Translations under genes and position numbers: made by a program
Part shown: one piece after another, positions 9,815-17,896 of the stretch
Numbering within the stretch: position 1 is the first letter of the stretch
Layout: each line of letters begins with the position of its first letter
The notes under the pieces: model-generated
Told to the model about the DNA's origin: nothing
What the model saw: only the letters and a program-made list of their open reading frames with translations
The model's database searches: none
Assembly: GCA_963789225.1 (NCBI GenBank)
Contig: CAWBKD010000023.1
Span: 124,001 to 188,000, forward strand
Length of the DNA: 64,000 bases
Reading direction: 5' to 3'
Source: Palsa-504 sp963789225
GTDB taxonomy: Bacteria; Actinomycetota; Actinomycetes; Streptosporangiales; Streptosporangiaceae

Positions 9815-11416
9815 TTAGCGAGCGAACTCCGTGGCGCGGGACTCGCGCACCACGGTGATACGGATCTGGCCCGGGTAGGTCAGCTCATCCTCGACGCGCT
9901 TGGCGATATCGCGGGCGATCACCTGGGCCTGGATGTCGTCGATCCGGTCGGGCTTGACCATGACCCGGATCTCGCGCCCCGCCTGCATGGCGAAGACCTT
10001 CTCCACGCCATCGTGGGCCGACGCGATCTGCTCCAGGCGCTCAAGGCGCCTGACGTACATCTCGAGCGACTCGCGGCGGGCGCCCGGCCTGCCGCCGCTG
10101 ATCCCGTCCGCGGCCTGGGTGAGCACCGCCTCCACCGTGCGCACCTCGACCTCGTTGTGGTGCGCCTCGATGGCGTGCACCACGTCGTCCGACTCGCCGT
10201 ACCGGCGGGCGATCTCCGCGCCGATCAGCGCGTGGCTGCCCTCGACCTCGTGGGTCAGCGCCTTCCCGATGTCGTGCAGCACCGTGCAGCGCTTGAGCAG
10301 GGCCGGGTCGATGCGCAACTCGCTGGCCATCATCCCGGCGATGTGCGCGGCCTCGACCAGGTGCTTGAGCACGTTCTGCCCGTACGAGGTGCGGTACCGC
10401 AGGCGGCCGAGCAGGTTGACCAGTTCCGGGTGCATCTCGGTGATGCCGAGCTCGACTAGGGCGTCCTCGCCGGCTCGCTTGCACAGCTGCTCGATCTCCG
10501 CCTTGCCGCGCTCGTAGGCGTCCTCGATCCGCTGCGGGTGGATGCGCCCGTCCAGGATGAGCCGTTCTAGGGTGAGGCGGGCGATCTCGCGCCGCACCGG
10601 ATCAAAACACGACAGCAGCACCGCCTCGGGGGTGTCGTCGATGATCAGGTTGACGCCGGTCACGGACTCGAAAGCCCTGATGTTGCGGCCCTCGCGGCCG
10701 ATGATGCGCCCCTTCATCTCGTCCCCAGGCAGGTGCAGCACCGAGACGACCGACTCGCTGGTCTGCTCGGTGGCCACCCGCTGGATGGCGAGCGTGACGA
10801 TCTTGCGGGCGCGCGTCTCGCCCTCGGACCTCGCCTCTTGCTCGATGTCCCTGACGATGAGGGCCGCTTCCCGCTTGGCCTGGTTCTCGATGAGGCCGAC
10901 CAGCTCGGCCTTGGCCGCCTCGGTGGTGAGCCCGGCGACGCGCTCCAGTTCCCTGACGCGTTCGGCGTCCAGGCGGTCCAGTTCGGCCGCGCGGCGCTCG
11001 AGGTCGTTCCTGCGCTGGTCCAGGGTGAGCGAGCGATCCTCGTTCCGCTTGAATTCCTCGTCAAGGCGCTGTTCACGGTCGGCCAGCCGTACCTCGCGGC
11101 GCTCCAGGTCGCTGCGGAGCTCGCGCACCTCATCCTTGACGGCGCGGATTTCCTCTTCGACTTCCCTGCGGCCCTGGGCGGCCTGTTCGGCTTCCTGCCT
11201 GGCCCGCTCGAGGATCCCGGTGGCCTCGTCCTCGGCCCGCGCGCGGATGTGCTCGGCTTCCTGGGTGACCTGGTCGAGCTGGGCGCTGCTGGCGCTCTGG
11301 CCGGGTGCCACGGCCGGTGTGTTCGTCGTCCTGCGCCACACCACCACGAGTGCGAATACCACCGCGAGCAACCCGATCACCATGAACGCGAGCGACAATC
11401 CGCTGCTCACGGTCAC
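9815..11416 (-). CDS. rny: Ribonuclease Y
   Basis: A 533-residue membrane-anchored endoribonuclease that starts mRNA decay. One N-terminal membrane helix (LAFMVIGLLAVVFALVVVW) is followed by a long charged coiled coil (about residues 50-200), a KH RNA-binding domain around GRIIGREGRNIRAFE, and an HD domain with the metal-binding HDIGKALTHE and HHNEVE segments. Length and order match the family. The start is GTG at 11416, with a second in-frame GTG two codons on. It is transcribed in the same direction as recX and recA, but a 423-bp gap lies between recX and rny, so it probably has its own promoter. Confidence 0.97.
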   Translation of the reverse strand: MTVSSGLSLAFMVIGLLAVVFALVVVWRRTTNTPAVAPGQSASSAQLDQVTQEAEHIRARAEDEATGILERARQEAEQAAQGRREVEEEIRAVKDEVRELRSDLERREVRLADREQRLDEEFKRNEDRSLTLDQRRNDLERRAAELDRLDAERVRELERVAGLTTEAAKAELVGLIENQAKREAALIVRDIEQEARSEGETRARKIVTLAIQRVATEQTSESVVSVLHLPGDEMKGRIIGREGRNIRAFESVTGVNLIIDDTPEAVLLSCFDPVRREIARLTLERLILDGRIHPQRIEDAYERGKAEIEQLCKRAGEDALVELGITEMHPELVNLLGRLRYRTSYGQNVLKHLVEAAHIAGMMASELRIDPALLKRCTVLHDIGKALTHEVEGSHALIGAEIARRYGESDDVVHAIEAHHNEVEVRTVEAVLTQAADGISGGRPGARRESLEMYVRRLERLEQIASAHDGVEKVFAMQAGREIRVMVKPDRIDDIQAQVIARDIAKRVEDELTYPGQIRITVVRESRATEFAR

Positions 11417-11839
11417 CCCTTTCCGTCCATAGCCCTCGGGGCACCCTTGCGCTGTGACTGTATTGTGACTGTGCCGTGATGTCCGGTCCCTGGGTCATGC
11501 CCCGGGGCGGGCAGCCGCACACCGCGCCGATCTATCGGTCGCCATGGTTACCTTTGGTGTCTGCTCGCTTCTCCTCCGCTAACCTTCCGTGCCGCGCTGG
11601 ACAACACCTCGCTGCCGTGAGGTTAAGGCTTGATAACCTTTTTATCAAGCAAAGACCCTCGGGTTGCCGCAAACCATGCCTCATGCTGACGAATGGTGCG
11701 CACGGCCCCCGGATAACGGGCGCATGGGCCCTGGGCTGCGGGGATTGCTTCGGGGGTTCAGGTGGCCCGGCGCGGTCGCGGGAACGTCGCGACCCGGGAA
11801 ACGGACCGTGGCCGAAAAGCATCCCGGCTTTGTTTTCCG
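11417..11839. other. Intergenic gap between rny and recX
   Basis: No convincing gene in 423 bp. The only clear structure is an AT-rich perfect inverted repeat at 11628-11650, listed separately. Confidence 0.6.
11628..11650. promoter_or_regulatory. Perfect inverted repeat (9-bp arms) upstream of rny
   Basis: Arms GCTTGATAA (11628-11636) and TTATCAAGC (11642-11650) flank a 5-base loop. It is AT-rich in a GC-rich genome and lies about 210 bp upstream of the rny start and 190 bp downstream of the recX stop. It could be a dyad operator or a transcript hairpin. There is no long U-run, so a classical intrinsic terminator is not supported. Confidence 0.5.
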
Positions 11840-12484
11840 TTACAAGGAGTAATCGGCCCGGGGGTTGAGTTCGCTGCTGAGACCGGGACCATGGGCGAGG
11901 TCGTCGGCGTCCGGGTCGTCCGGGTCGCTGTACGGTTCGGTGTCCAGGTCCAGGCCGGAGGTCGCGCCGGGGCCCTCGCGTTCCAGGGCTTCCTTGATCA
12001 GCCGGTAGGTCAGGCCGGGCGGGTAGCCCTTCCTGGCGAGCAGGCCCGCCGCCCGCCTGGCTCGGGCCTCGGGCGGCTGCCCGCGGGTGCTCGCCATCTT
12101 CTGCTCGACCAGTCGCCTGGCCGTGGCGACTTCCTGCTCCGGGTCGAGGCTGTCGACCGCCTCTCGGATCTCGTCGGTGTTGATGCCGTGCCGGCGAAGC
12201 TCGAAGGAAAGCGTCCGCCGGGACAGCCCGCGGCTGTAGTGGCGGGATTCGACCCAGGCCCGCGCGAACGCCGCGTCGTCGATCAGGCCGACGTCGGTAA
12301 AGCGCCCCAGGACGGCCTCGGCCGCCTCGGCGGGAACGCCGCCGCGCCGCAGCGCCTGGGCCAGCTCGGCCCGGGTCCTAGGCTCGGCCGTCAGCAGCCG
12401 CAGGCAGATCTGCCTGGCACGGGCTTCAGGGTCGTCGCTCGTGGGCTCGGTTGGCGACCCTGAAGCCCGCCGACCAGGGGGCAT
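11840..12484 (-). CDS. recX: Regulatory protein RecX
   Basis: A 214-residue RecX, the small all-helical protein that binds RecA filaments and dampens their recombinase activity. Family marks include ARQICLRLLTAEPRTRAELAQALRRRG-like helices at the N-terminus, DDAAFARAWVESR in the middle and the RLI/REG helices near the C-terminus. It follows recA by only a few bases on the same strand and is surely co-transcribed with it. The C-terminal Asp-rich tail (SDPDDPDADD) is longer than in enteric RecX, as is usual in actinobacteria. Confidence 0.95.
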   Translation of the reverse strand: MPPGRRASGSPTEPTSDDPEARARQICLRLLTAEPRTRAELAQALRRGGVPAEAAEAVLGRFTDVGLIDDAAFARAWVESRHYSRGLSRRTLSFELRRHGINTDEIREAVDSLDPEQEVATARRLVEQKMASTRGQPPEARARRAAGLLARKGYPPGLTYRLIKEALEREGPGATSGLDLDTEPYSDPDDPDADDLAHGPGLSSELNPRADYSL

Positions 12485-12490
12485 GGCCGG

Positions 12491-14725
12491 TTACTGGCCT
12501 GGCCGTGACACCGGGGGGACGGTGAGGGTCCGCGGCGCGCCGGATCCGTTGCCTCCGTTGCTTCCGTTGCCGGCGGGAACGGGCTTGCTGACCGTGGCGT
12601 CCGCGTCGAGCCGCGGGCCCACGCCGAGCTTCTCCTTGATCCGCTTCTCGATCGCGTCAGCCAGGTCCGGGTTGTCGCGCAGGAAGTTGCGGGCGTTCTC
12701 CTTGCCCTGGCCGAGCTGGTCGCCCTCGTACGTGTACCAGGCGCCGGACTTGCGCACTATTCCTTGTTCCACGCCAAGGTCGATAATGCTACCTTCCCGA
12801 CTAATTCCTATTCCATATAGGATATCGAATTCTGCGCTTTTGAAAGGTGCCGCCATTTTATTCTTTACTACTTTTACCTTTGTTCTATTTCCGACCGCAT
12901 CGGTGCCGTCTTTCAGGGTTTCGATTCGTCGTACGTCCAGGCGGATAGAGGCGTAGAATTTGAGCGCCTTTCCGCCCGTTGTCGTTTCTGGGCTATTGTG
13001 GACCATTACTCCGTCTACGAAGTAGTTATGTGATCCTTCCACTTCGAGATCGAAGCGGTGCATGGTCCGGAGCGGCGGCTTGACGTGGATGTCCAGGATC
13101 CGGGCCGGAACCACCCGGAGCGTAGCGGGCACGAATTCCGCGCCGACGCTGAACTTGCCGCAGAATCGCGGCAGCAGCTTGTAATCCATGGACGGATGAA
13201 CGTACGGCGCGACGAGCTTCTGGAACTTTTCCGACGATGCGGTGCTGAACTGAAGCACGTTCTGCTTCCTCGCTCCGCGACGCCGAAGCTTGACGTCCAG
13301 CCCGTACGTGTCCTGCAGGTAACACGCGAGACGCTCCCGGGAACCTGGGCTCATCGCTTCGACGCAAATCTCGATCCGGCCCGTGCCCCCTGCGGTCCGC
13401 TCCTGGACGCCCTTCGAGCGGAGGGTAAAGCTGCCGTCGTCCATGTACCAGACCGCCAGCGCCAGCGGCGTGAGGCTCTTGAGGTAGTCCCAGGAAAGGT
13501 GCTTCTTGCCGTCACCGAAGTAAACGGCCTCGTGCAGTTCACTCAGCTCAGGAAGCGGAGTGAAGTCGGCGAAGACGGCACCCTTGGTGTTCGTCGTCCT
13601 CGCACACGGGATGTTCCCCAGGAGCGATACCTTCCAGTCCAGGTAGGCCGCCTGCTTGGCGCCGTGCCCCATCCGGAAGCGGGTTCCGGACCTGCCCCTG
13701 CGGTTCGGGGATAGGTTCCCGTCCCCCATGAGCGAACCGAGGATCAGCTGGAGCTGCTGCCCGCCTAGGCGCTGCTGTTCCGCGACCATGACGCGGTCGC
13801 CGAGAATCAGTTCCCCCGCCTGGCGCCATCCGCCGGGCGTACGGATGAGGTGGTTCTCCGTGGCGGCGAACTGGGCCAGCCCGTTCTTGGCTGACTTCGC
13901 GACGCTGAACTGCAGGAACTTCTCGGCCTTGCCGTTATCGAACCAGTTCACGATCCGGCGCGGAACCATCTGGTCAGTTTCCGGATCGTACGAAAGGACC
14001 TCGACGTCCATCCGCTGGTTGACGATCTTTCCTATTTTTTCCTGGGTGCCGTCGGCCAGGGTGACTCGGGTGGTGTAAGCCATACACCCGAACATCACCC
14101 CTACCTTTTCCCGCAATTGGTTGATGAAAATTGCGGTGGTCTTGGTCTGGCTCAGCGCGCCGGTGATCTTGCGGAGGGCCTGGGACATGAGGCGCGCCTG
14201 GAGACCGACGTGGCTGTCCCCCATCTCGCCCTCGATCTCCGCCTTCGGGACGAGCGCGGCGACCGAGTCGATGACGACGACGTCGATGGCGCCGGAGCGG
14301 ATGAGCATGTCCACGATCTCCAGTGCCTGCTCGCCGGTGTCTGGCTGGGACACGAGCAGGGCGTCGGTGTCCACGCCGAGATTCTTGGCGTAGTCAGGGT
14401 CGAGGGCATGCTCGGCGTCGATGAATGCCGCGATGCCGCCGGCCTTCTGGGCGTTCGCGATAGCATGGAGCGCAAGGGAAGTTTTTCCGCTGCTTTCAGG
14501 TCCGTATATCTCCACGATGCGGCCGCGGGGGAGGCCGCCTAGGCCTAGCGCCACGTCCAGCGCGATGGAGCCGGTCGGGATCACCTCCACCGGTACGCGC
14601 GTCTCCTCGCCGAGGCGCATGACCGAGCCCTTGCCGAACTGACGCTCGATCTGGAGGAGAGCAGTCTCCAGGGCCTTCTCCCTGTCGCCTGCGCGCTCGG
14701 GACTCGGCTTGCCGTTTGCTGCCAT
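12491..14725 (-). CDS. recA: Recombinase RecA interrupted by a LAGLIDADG intein
   Basis: A 744-codon gene: 380 residues of RecA plus a 364-residue intein. RecA carries the Walker A GPESSGKT, the FINQLREKVGVMFG segment and SPETTTGGKALKFYAS, and ends in a Gly/Asn-rich tail. It forms filaments on single-stranded DNA, catalyses strand exchange and triggers LexA self-cleavage. The start ATG at 14725 has a GGGAGT ribosome site; the frame is open 28 codons further upstream without similarity. A LexA-type box lies about 230 bp upstream. The intein must splice out for function. Extein bases just 3' of the intein are unusually AT-rich (see findings). recX follows directly. Confidence 0.98.
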   Translation of the reverse strand: MAANGKPSPERAGDREKALETALLQIERQFGKGSVMRLGEETRVPVEVIPTGSIALDVALGLGGLPRGRIVEIYGPESSGKTSLALHAIANAQKAGGIAAFIDAEHALDPDYAKNLGVDTDALLVSQPDTGEQALEIVDMLIRSGAIDVVVIDSVAALVPKAEIEGEMGDSHVGLQARLMSQALRKITGALSQTKTTAIFINQLREKVGVMFGCMAYTTRVTLADGTQEKIGKIVNQRMDVEVLSYDPETDQMVPRRIVNWFDNGKAEKFLQFSVAKSAKNGLAQFAATENHLIRTPGGWRQAGELILGDRVMVAEQQRLGGQQLQLILGSLMGDGNLSPNRRGRSGTRFRMGHGAKQAAYLDWKVSLLGNIPCARTTNTKGAVFADFTPLPELSELHEAVYFGDGKKHLSWDYLKSLTPLALAVWYMDDGSFTLRSKGVQERTAGGTGRIEICVEAMSPGSRERLACYLQDTYGLDVKLRRRGARKQNVLQFSTASSEKFQKLVAPYVHPSMDYKLLPRFCGKFSVGAEFVPATLRVVPARILDIHVKPPLRTMHRFDLEVEGSHNYFVDGVMVHNSPETTTGGKALKFYASIRLDVRRIETLKDGTDAVGNRTKVKVVKNKMAAPFKSAEFDILYGIGISREGSIIDLGVEQGIVRKSGAWYTYEGDQLGQGKENARNFLRDNPDLADAIEKRIKEKLGVGPRLDADATVSKPVPAGNGSNGGNGSGAPRTLTVPPVSRPGQ
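12995..14086 (-). mobile_element. RecA intein with LAGLIDADG homing endonuclease
   Basis: In-frame 364-residue intein inserted between VMFG and SPETTTGG of RecA. It starts with Cys (CMAYTTRVTLADG), has the block-B TENH motif, and ends HNYFVDGVMVHN, with the catalytic Asn followed by Ser as the first C-extein residue. Two dodecapeptide endonuclease motifs are visible: LILGSLMGDG and LAVWYMDDGS, both with the acidic residue kept, so homing activity may survive. From memory of the family, this insertion point matches the M. leprae-type RecA-b site rather than the M. tuberculosis site. Confidence 0.96.
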
Positions 14726-15064
14726 TGCGGACTCCCTGCCGGGGTTAAAGGGCCTGCGGGCACTTTCCCGCACCGCCCGGGTCGCCTGAGTCGTGATCCC
14801 GCCGGTCATCCCCGGCGGACATCGTTGGACACGCTACGCGCCGCCTCTGACATTTCTGCCGTGCGCCGCGCGACACCTGCCCACGAAGGTTCCGGTGACC
14901 GCGACCTGCGGCAGCACCAGCCGAGAATCACGCTCACGTGCCTACTATAGAGCGAACGTGTATTCGATCACGTGCGACACGCCGAAGACGGCCCGGAATT
15001 CTACGAAAACGACGGCACCGCTAGCATCGGCAGAGCTGCGCCTACCACCATGAGGAGAGTTCCG
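14726..15064. other. Divergent promoter region between recA and the PPOX oxidoreductase gene
   Basis: The 339-bp gap holds the upstream signals for both divergent genes. A LexA-type box is at 14953-14966. No ORF in it resembles a gene. Confidence 0.6.
14953..14966. promoter_or_regulatory. LexA/SOS-type box upstream of recA
   Basis: CGAACGTGTATTCG matches the Gram-positive/actinobacterial consensus CGAAC-N4-GTTCG at nine of ten defined positions (one arm reads ATTCG). It lies about 230 bp before the recA ATG, as expected for a DNA-damage-inducible recA promoter. It could also affect the divergent gene at 15065. Confidence 0.75.
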
Positions 15065-15463
15065 ATGCCGCTCGACGAGGACGTGATCCGGCTAGCCAAG
15101 GGCAAGAACCTGGCCACGGTGGTGACCCTGATGCCGAGCGGGCAGCCGCAGGCGCTGTTCACCTGGATCGACACCGACGGCGAGTACGTCCTGGTAAATA
15201 CCGAACCCCAGCGGCAGAAGGCCAGGAACGTCGCCCGCGACCCGCGCATCACCGTGCTGATCCACGGCGACAACGCGTATGACTGGGCCGAGGTCCGCGG
15301 GCACGTGGTCGAGACCGTCGGCGGCGACGAGGCCCGCAGGCACATCGACGAGCTGTCCCAGAAGTACAACGGCACGGAGTACCGCAACCCCATCGGCCCG
15401 CAGGGCCGGGTCATACTCAAGGTCGCCGCGGACAAGATCAACACCTCGAAGAGCCGCCGCTAA
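15065..15463 (+). CDS. PPOX class F420-dependent oxidoreductase
   Basis: A 132-residue split-barrel flavin/deazaflavin-binding protein. The sequence opens MPLDEDVIRLAKGKNLATVVTLMPSGQPQ and contains the VNTEPQRQKARNVARDPRITVLI stretch typical of actinobacterial F420-binding PPOX proteins. Such enzymes reduce small substrates with F420H2 or bind F420; the substrate is unknown. The ATG at 15065 is preferred because GAGGAG stands 7 bases before it; ATG 15050 is the alternative. It is divergent from recA. Confidence 0.85.
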   Translation: MPLDEDVIRLAKGKNLATVVTLMPSGQPQALFTWIDTDGEYVLVNTEPQRQKARNVARDPRITVLIHGDNAYDWAEVRGHVVETVGGDEARRHIDELSQKYNGTEYRNPIGPQGRVILKVAADKINTSKSRR

Positions 15464-15479
15464 CCTGTCTGGCGCGCGC

Positions 15480-15674
15480 TCAGCGGCGGTCCTCCGGCAC
15501 GTCGAACGCCTGACAGACCGCCCGCCAGACCACCTTGACGTTTTCCCCGTCGGCGAGGGCCCGCTCGATCGTACGGCCGCCGAGGCTCGCGAACACGTAG
15601 TCCTTGGCCACGCTCTGCGCGTACACCTCGCCGAACTGCGCCCTCATCCGGCCCCAGAACTCCGTCACCCGCAC
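15480..15674 (-). CDS. DUF3046 domain protein
   Basis: A 64-residue protein, MRVTEFWGRMRAQFG at its start and ending DVPEDRR, matching the small actinobacterial DUF3046 family for essentially its full length. Its function is unknown. The gene is regularly found next to recA/recX in actinobacteria, which supports both this call and the conserved synteny of the block. Confidence 0.9.
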   Translation of the reverse strand: MRVTEFWGRMRAQFGEVYAQSVAKDYVFASLGGRTIERALADGENVKVVWRAVCQAFDVPEDRR

Positions 15675-15858
15675 GCCGCCCAGGGTACTGCGGGGCGACC
15701 CCCGCCCTGGCGGGGCCTAACGGCACCCCCGCACCGCTATATCCCATGTGTGGGTATACGTTCCAGGGGAAAGTACTGCAATTAGTGGCGCACTTCGCGA
15801 CGCCGAGCGTGCGCCGTCCGACCAGAAGGCCGGTTTCGGGGACCGGACGTGGCGGACA

Positions 15859-16629
15859 ATGGCGCACGATGGAGGGCGGATGGCGGCGCCTGCGGGGCTG
15901 ACGGGTGGATCCCTTCCGGAGCAAACCGAACCCGGGCCGCCTGAACCCGAACCGCCTGATCCGGACCCGGCCGCGGAAGCCGGGGATGAGAGCGCGCTCG
16001 CCGTGGCCGATCCCGGGCCCGAGGAGGCGGCACCTGTCGCGGGTCCTGCGCCGGATGAGGCGGCACCCGCCGCGGGTACCGGGCCCGATGAGGCGGCACC
16101 CGCCGCGGGTCCTGCGCCCGATGAGGCGGCACCCGCCGCCGGTACCGGGCCGGCCCGCAGGACGAGCCCGCTCGCCGTGGCCGCCGTCATCCTGGGCCTC
16201 ATCGTGCTGGCCGGCGTCGCCGTGGGGATCCTCGCGGTGGCCACTCACGGCTTCCGGGCGAAGTCCGTAGTCCGGTACCGGGTGGCCGCCGTATTCAGCC
16301 TGCGGCCGGGCGAATGCCTTAATTCATCACCGAACGGCGCGGATGTCACGCTCCTTTCCTGCTCGGTGCCCCATGATGCCGAAGTATTCGCCACGTTCTC
16401 GCTCGCGGCATCATCCTGGCCCGGTGATGCGGCCGTGCAAAGCCAGGCAGGCAACGGCTGCCAGGGCAGGCTCGCGGGCTACCTGAACCCGCAGCTCGCG
16501 GACGCCGGGCTGGCGCAGGAGTACTACTACCCGGATCAGGCGGCGTGGCAGGCGGGGGTCCGCACCGTCGTGTGCGAGGTCAGCGCGTCGACCGGGCAGC
16601 TCACCGGATCGGTCCGCGCGGCGGGCTGA
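15859..16629 (+). CDS. Membrane protein with septum-formation-like C-terminal domain and Ala/Pro repeats
   Basis: A cytoplasmic Pro/Glu/Ala-rich region is followed by one membrane helix (PLAVAAVILGLIVLAGVAVGILAV) and an extracellular domain with four cysteines (ECLN, LLSCSVPHDAEVFATF, GNGCQGRL, TVVCEVS) that resembles the septum-formation (DUF4190-associated) domain of actinobacterial membrane proteins. The four Cys probably form two disulfides. The cytoplasmic part contains four tandem 11-residue units (DEAAPAAGPAP type) encoded at 16021-16152. Start codons at 15859 and 15880 are both possible. The role is likely cell-envelope related but unproven. Confidence 0.7.
   Translation: MAHDGGRMAAPAGLTGGSLPEQTEPGPPEPEPPDPDPAAEAGDESALAVADPGPEEAAPVAGPAPDEAAPAAGTGPDEAAPAAGPAPDEAAPAAGTGPARRTSPLAVAAVILGLIVLAGVAVGILAVATHGFRAKSVVRYRVAAVFSLRPGECLNSSPNGADVTLLSCSVPHDAEVFATFSLAASSWPGDAAVQSQAGNGCQGRLAGYLNPQLADAGLAQEYYYPDQAAWQAGVRTVVCEVSASTGQLTGSVRAAG
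16021..16152. repeat. Four tandem 33-bp repeats in the septum-formation-like gene
   Basis: Four 33-bp units (16021-16053, 16054-16086, 16087-16119, 16120-16152) encode EEAAPVAGPAP, DEAAPAAGTGP, DEAAPAAGPAP and DEAAPAAGTGP. The frame is preserved. The alternation of PAP and TGP endings suggests duplication of a 66-bp pair. Confidence 0.9.
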
Positions 16630-17896
16630 GCCCGGTCCGCTCGTCCTGCGCGCCGAACCCCGGCAGCCACTGCCCGTCCCGCATCACCCGATCGAGCCCG
16701 AACTCCTCGTCGCACACGACCAGGTCCGCGGCCAGGCCGGGGCGCAGCGCGCCGGTGCGCTCGCCGAGGCCGAGGACGCGGGCCGACGTGGTGCTCGCCG
16801 CGGCGGCCACCTCGGGCACCGGGACGCCTGCCGCCACCGCGTGCCGGACGACGCCGGCCATCGTGGCGGTCGAGCCGGCGATGGCGCCGGGCGCCCCGGT
16901 CTCGCCGACCAGGCGCGCCACCCCCCCGGCCACGTCGACCCGCCTGGGGCCGAGCCGGTAGCGGCCGTCGGGCATCCCGGCCGCCGCCATGGCGTCGGTA
17001 ATCAGGACGAGCCGGCCCGGCCTGGCGGCCCGGGCCGCCAGGCGGACGGTCATGTCGTGCAGGTGGACGCCGTCGGCGACGATCTCGCAGGTCACCTCGT
17101 CCCGGTCGAGCAGGGCCCCGGCGGCGCCCGGCTCGCGGTGATGCCAGGGCCGCATCCCGTTGAACAGGTGGGTCGCATGGGTCGCGCCGGTGTCCACGGC
17201 GGCCGACGCGACCTCGGCCGTGGCGTCGGTGTGCCCGACCGCGACCGTCACGCCGGCGCGCACCGCCGCGCGGATCACGGTGGCCGCACCGGGTAGCTCG
17301 GGCGCCAGGGTGATGACCCGCAGGTGCCCTCGCGCCGCGGCGTGCAATCGCTCGAAGACGGCCACGTCGGGCGCGAGCACGTACCGCGGGTCCTGGGCGC
17401 CGCACCGGGCCGCGGACAGGAACGGACCCTCCAGGTGCACGCCGGCGATCACGCCCTCATCGGTCAGGCCGGCCAGCAGGTCGGCGCGGGCCTCGAGTTC
17501 GGCGAGCGGCGCCGTGACCAGGCTGGCCAGCAGGCTCGTGCTGCCGTGCGTTCGGTGAAACTCGGCGGCCTTCCTGGCGTCGTCGACTGTGCCCTCGGTG
17601 AACGACGCGCCGCCGCCGCCGTGTACGTGCAGGTCGATGAATCCAGGGAGCACCCACCGCCCGCGCAGGTCGACCACGGCAAGTCCCCGCATCACCTGGT
17701 CCCGCTCGTGCAGGTCGGCGACGGGAAGTCCGCGCGCCATCTGGTCCCGCGCGTCGCCGGGGCCGATCGCGCCGAGCAGGCCGCCGGCGACCAGGATCCA
17801 GCCCGGGTCCAGCACGCCGTCCGGCGTCACCACGCGCCCGCCGGCCAGCAGGACGAAGCCGTCCTGGGTCCGGCCGGGAACGACGCCCTGTGGCAT
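16601..17896 (-). CDS. nagA: N-acetylglucosamine-6-phosphate deacetylase
   Basis: A 431-residue amidohydrolase that removes acetate from GlcNAc-6-phosphate in amino-sugar catabolism and cell-wall recycling. Visible marks are the metal site IDLHVHGGGG, GVHLEGPFLS with the catalytic-region Glu, VAVGHTDAT, the HLFNGMRPWHHREPG loop and VLITDAMAAAG with the catalytic Asp. Its ATG overlaps the stop of the upstream SIS gene (TGATG), implying translational coupling. It is the last gene of a regulator-SIS-nagA set on the minus strand. Between about residues 25 and 55 a short Arg/Asp/Met-rich stretch containing DQMARGLPVADLHERDQ looks like an added duplication. Confidence 0.95.
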   Translation of the reverse strand: MPQGVVPGRTQDGFVLLAGGRVVTPDGVLDPGWILVAGGLLGAIGPGDARDQMARGLPVADLHERDQVMRGLAVVDLRGRWVLPGFIDLHVHGGGGASFTEGTVDDARKAAEFHRTHGSTSLLASLVTAPLAELEARADLLAGLTDEGVIAGVHLEGPFLSAARCGAQDPRYVLAPDVAVFERLHAAARGHLRVITLAPELPGAATVIRAAVRAGVTVAVGHTDATAEVASAAVDTGATHATHLFNGMRPWHHREPGAAGALLDRDEVTCEIVADGVHLHDMTVRLAARAARPGRLVLITDAMAAAGMPDGRYRLGPRRVDVAGGVARLVGETGAPGAIAGSTATMAGVVRHAVAAGVPVPEVAAAASTTSARVLGLGERTGALRPGLAADLVVCDEEFGLDRVMRDGQWLPGFGAQDERTGLSPPRGPIR

